Below are positions 27,973 through 30,000 of a DNA stretch of 30,000 bases, in pieces. The notes under the pieces were generated by a model. The model saw nothing but the letters and a program-made list of their open reading frames with translations. It was not told the origin of the DNA and did no database searches. Where the stretch lies: positions 70,772 through 100,771 of the forward strand of contig CAUYUJ010019251.1 of assembly GCA_963575745.1 (NCBI GenBank). The letters are read 5' to 3'. Origin of the DNA: Prorocentrum cordatum (Eukaryota; Sar; Dinophyceae; Prorocentrales; Prorocentraceae). The first letter of the stretch is position 1. Every line of letters starts with the position of its first letter. A program made the position numbers and the translations under genes.

Positions 27973-28114
27973 TCGCCGACAGCGCCCAGTAGAGCATCGG
28001 CTCCTCCCGGGTTCACGGCGGCGTCGCCCCGCGGCGCCCACGCCGCCCCGAATTCTCGCGAAGCACCCAGGCCGATGCCAGCAATGACACGTCCTTTGGA
28101 TGGATGGGGCCAAG

Positions 28115-28285
28115 CTTAGTGAAGGGGCCCCAGGACACACAAAAAAATACACACAAGTAAAAATATCCCCCATATGTTCCCATATGTTCTTGGTTTTTGT
28201 CTTCCACCCCACTTCCCATATTTTCCCATATTTGCTGGAGAATCGACGATTAATTGTGTCTGTGTTTTTATCCCTCCTGACTTAG
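28115..28285 (+). mobile_element. CTTAG-bounded short element, copy 3
   Basis: Between cttag at 28115-28119 and cttag at 28281-28285. It shares gtgaaggggcccc, ggacacacaaa, aatacacacaa, tcttcc.cccc.cttcccat and ccctcctg.cttag with copy 2. The left edge is GTGAAG; the right edge is a T/C-rich stretch ending in AG. Confidence 0.85.
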
Positions 28286-28441
28286 GTCGGGCATGATGTT
28301 CTCCTACAGGCGGATTTTGGGCGAAGAATCGAAGGAGTCAAAAAGAAATATTCAAATGATCAACCATATTCAAAAAAACGTCCCCGTACTGTTTTTGTTG
28401 GCTATGTTTGAATACTCCTCATGTAGAAGGACACGCCCGAC
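28286..28441 (+). repeat. Possible inverted-repeat element abutting copy 3
   Basis: Begins gtcgggcatgatgttctcct and ends in atgtagaaggacacgcccgac (split: atgtagaagga / cacgcccgac), imperfectly inverted over about 20 bp. The interior is AT-rich for this window (tattcaaatgatcaaccata). Terminal pairing is gapped, so the call is tentative. Confidence 0.4.
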
Positions 28442-28610
28442 TCGAGGCTAAGCCTAAGCAGATCCACGGCACGGCCAACTGGCGTCGGAGCCGCAACCTC
28501 CACGAGGTCGACGGAGGAAGACTGACGGGGAGGGCCGAGCCCTCGAGCGAGGATGCGGCAGGCCTGCGAGCGCTCCTGCGCCAACTGCCGAATCCACTCG
28601 CAGCCCTTCT

Positions 28611-28820
28611 CGATCGGGGAGACGTAAGACCCGGGTACGGGGGACTCGGAAATCCCCGACGAGGTCGTCAAAAAAATGACGAGGCCGAGCCTGCATTTTG
28701 ACGAGGCCTCCCGCTGCAGACATCCCACGAAACTCCTCCTCGTCAAAATCCGAGGCGCGGTCGTCAAAACACAAGAGCGAACCCGAGTCCTGGCAAACCC
28801 GGGTCTTACGCTCCCCCGAT
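28611..28820 (+). mobile_element. Inverted-repeat (MITE-like) element
   Basis: Left arm cgatcggggagacgtaagac continues as ccgggta…gggactcgg. The right arm carries the complement (cccgagtcctgg…cccgggtcttacg then ctcccccgat), giving arms of about 40 bp with small gaps. The interior repeats gacgaggycgtcaaaa and tgacgaggcc words. No coding capacity. Confidence 0.75.
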
Positions 28821-29130
28821 AGACGTGAGGGGGGTCCAGTGCCGATCCGAGAAATCCGCGCGGACCTCCAAAGTTTGTATGTTTATGCCACTTTTTGTTC
28901 CCCCGACTGCGCTCCGCGACCTCGAGTGCCCCCAGTGGCCCCCATGTTCGGCGCCGTGGGGTCGGCAGACCGGCGCGAGGGTGACGAAGCATAGTCGCCA
29001 CGAGCGGGCAGGCGGCCGCACGCGCAGGGAGCCCACCACACGCGCGGGCGGCCTCGCCGTGCACCCAGGTTCTGCGCCCAGCGGGACGGCTCGTCGGCGA
29101 CCCTGGCCTGCAGTGGATTGGCGGCGCGCA
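28821..29130 (+). other. GC-rich stretch without a recognisable gene
   Basis: Open frames exist on both strands but are Arg/Pro/Ala-biased and lack motifs. I see nothing I can name. Confidence 0.3.
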
Positions 29131-29132
29131 CA

Positions 29133-29273
29133 AGGGGGTGGAGGGAGGGGGAAGGGCTTCTTAGAAGGAGGCTGCTTCTTAGAAGGCGCCGGCCTTACAT
29201 CTATAGAGAAGGCCCGCGCCTTCTAAGAAGCAGGGGTGCTTCTAAGAAGCCCTCCCCCCTCCCCCCACCCCCC
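29133..29273 (+). repeat. Long near-perfect hairpin (foldback)
   Basis: Arms of about 64 nt (29133-29196 and 29208-29273) around a loop acatctatagag. Each arm carries two copies of gcttcttagaag or its complement plus a G/C-rich base (gggggtgg). Could be a foldback transposon or a structured RNA precursor. Confidence 0.85.
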
Positions 29274-29499
29274 TCTGCGCGTGGCTGAGTGGAAGGGGAC
29301 GTGCCGGGCAACGGTGGACATGCAGATGCACTGCGTGCAACGTCGAGGGCCTGCTCCCGAGCGACCAGGCGGAGCTGGAGACCACGCGGGCACATGTGCA
29401 CGACGAGCTCTGCACCTGCCGGCGCTGCCACTTGCGCCGCGGCGCGCGCACGGCGGCCAGGGCAGCCAAGGGCTCCCACGCCTGCTGCCGGGAGGAATC

Positions 29500-29715
29500 G
29501 CCCGAGTCGCGCCCAAAGCGTTGGACGTCGACGTCGGTGGGCGCATCCGCGAAGCACTCCACGGGGACGCCGCTGGCGATTAGCATCGCCACGCGGCCCC
29601 AGGGAGGAGCGCCCAAAACGGTGCCCACGACCGCCCCGACGCAGAGATACGACTCCAGCTCAGAGGCGCGCTCCACGAAACCGCCAATTTCCCCGAAGAA
29701 AGCCCTAAACCACTC
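29500..29715 (-). CDS. Possible exon of an unknown gene
   Basis: In the minus sense a splice-acceptor-like ctctcaccaacag precedes EWFRAFFGEIGGFVERASEL. The frame then gives ESYLCVGAVVGTVLGAPPWG, VAMLIASGVPVECFADAPTD and VDVQRFGRDSGD before composition becomes Arg/Gln-biased. The mixed, protein-like composition and a hydrophobic segment (VGAVVGTVLG, VAMLIASGVPV) set it apart from the surrounding shadow frames. No family is recognised. The 3' border is uncertain. Confidence 0.35.
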
Positions 29716-29813
29716 CTGTTGGTGAGAGACTTGCTTGGTTCAGATGCAGTTTGCTGGGGCCATTGCAGGGGGGGGAGGGGGGGGCATACAGGGCGCTGTC
29801 GAGCGGTGCCTCA

Positions 29814-30000
29814 AAAGGGCCTCCAGGCAGTGAGCGGGCTGGCAGTGCTGCCGAGTCTGCCGATGGCCTTGCGCAGGGACTTGAAGTAGATCACGCTGCT
29901 CTTGAGCAGCTCGCACGCGCCACTGCCTCATGAGACGGGGACTGCTCACGTAATCCTCACCACGATGCCCGGGGGGTCGCGGAGTACCTGGAGCTCGGCG
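29814..30000 (-). CDS. Possible upstream coding segments of the same unknown gene
   Basis: Two short coding-looking pieces. At 30000-29961 the frame gives AELQVLRDPPGIV, followed by a donor-like GTGAGG at 29960-29955. At about 29927-29814 another frame gives CELLKSSVIYFKSLRKAIGR and then LGSTASPLTAWRPF before a stop. If real they are exons with very short introns, or one exon with a frame error. No function can be assigned. Confidence 0.28.

Noticed and set aside
27118-28119. Poly-Leu/Pro/Ser and complementary poly-Glu/Gly/Arg frames
   Set aside because: Direct translation of the CCT microsatellite in each frame.

Overview
The window is eukaryotic nuclear DNA, GC-rich and dominated by repeats and transposon remains. 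I read it as most likely a dinoflagellate genome. The reasons are indirect: a Helitron-like Rep relic of the divergent type I associate with dinoflagellates, a 'WWC-x2-C...H...H' zinc finger of a style common in dinoflagellate proteins, long fields of CCAAGATGGCC-like words, and enormous trinucleotide tracts. No rRNA, tRNA, CRISPR array or ordinary intact host gene was found, so the assignment is an inference.

Layout. 1-3310 (minus strand): a broken Helitron-like Rep protein that runs off the left edge. 3318-5057: AAGATGGC-type repeat field, one copy of a short dispersed element (about 3775-3912), then CAT/CAG and CCT tracts. 5058-16290 (minus strand): an 11-kb block of almost continuous but frame-broken coding sequence. 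In coding order it carries the C-terminal part of a LINE-type reverse transcriptase (catalytic YVDD), a CCHC knuckle, an RNase H with all four catalytic residues, a C2H2-like finger, a complete set of UPF1-like SF1 helicase motifs, and about 1,300 residues of unrecognised Cys-rich and acidic protein. A 16-bp direct repeat with one mismatch brackets the block, and AAGATGGC-type repeats lie on both sides of it. I therefore infer one very large, 5'-truncated retroelement that carries a helicase.

16320-20500: AAGATGGC field with a 395-bp higher-order period, a 101-bp satellite, a 17-bp minisatellite, and CAT and CTC tracts. 20500-21420: copies of a roughly 100-bp dispersed unit, one of them interrupted by a second copy of the short element, which is bounded by CTTAG and looks intron-like. 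21420-26400: decamer repeats, two copies of a TA-flanked MITE, and a nested, partly mirror-symmetric set of minisatellites centred on 24.6-25.5 kb. 26600-28010: very long CCT tracts. 28110-29280: a third copy of the short element, two inverted-repeat elements and a 140-nt hairpin. 29500-30000 (minus strand): short coding-looking stretches of an unknown gene.

Many of the reading-frame breaks in the Helitron relic and the large retroelement fall at or next to runs of G or C. This leaves open whether the elements are decayed or the assembly carries homopolymer errors.
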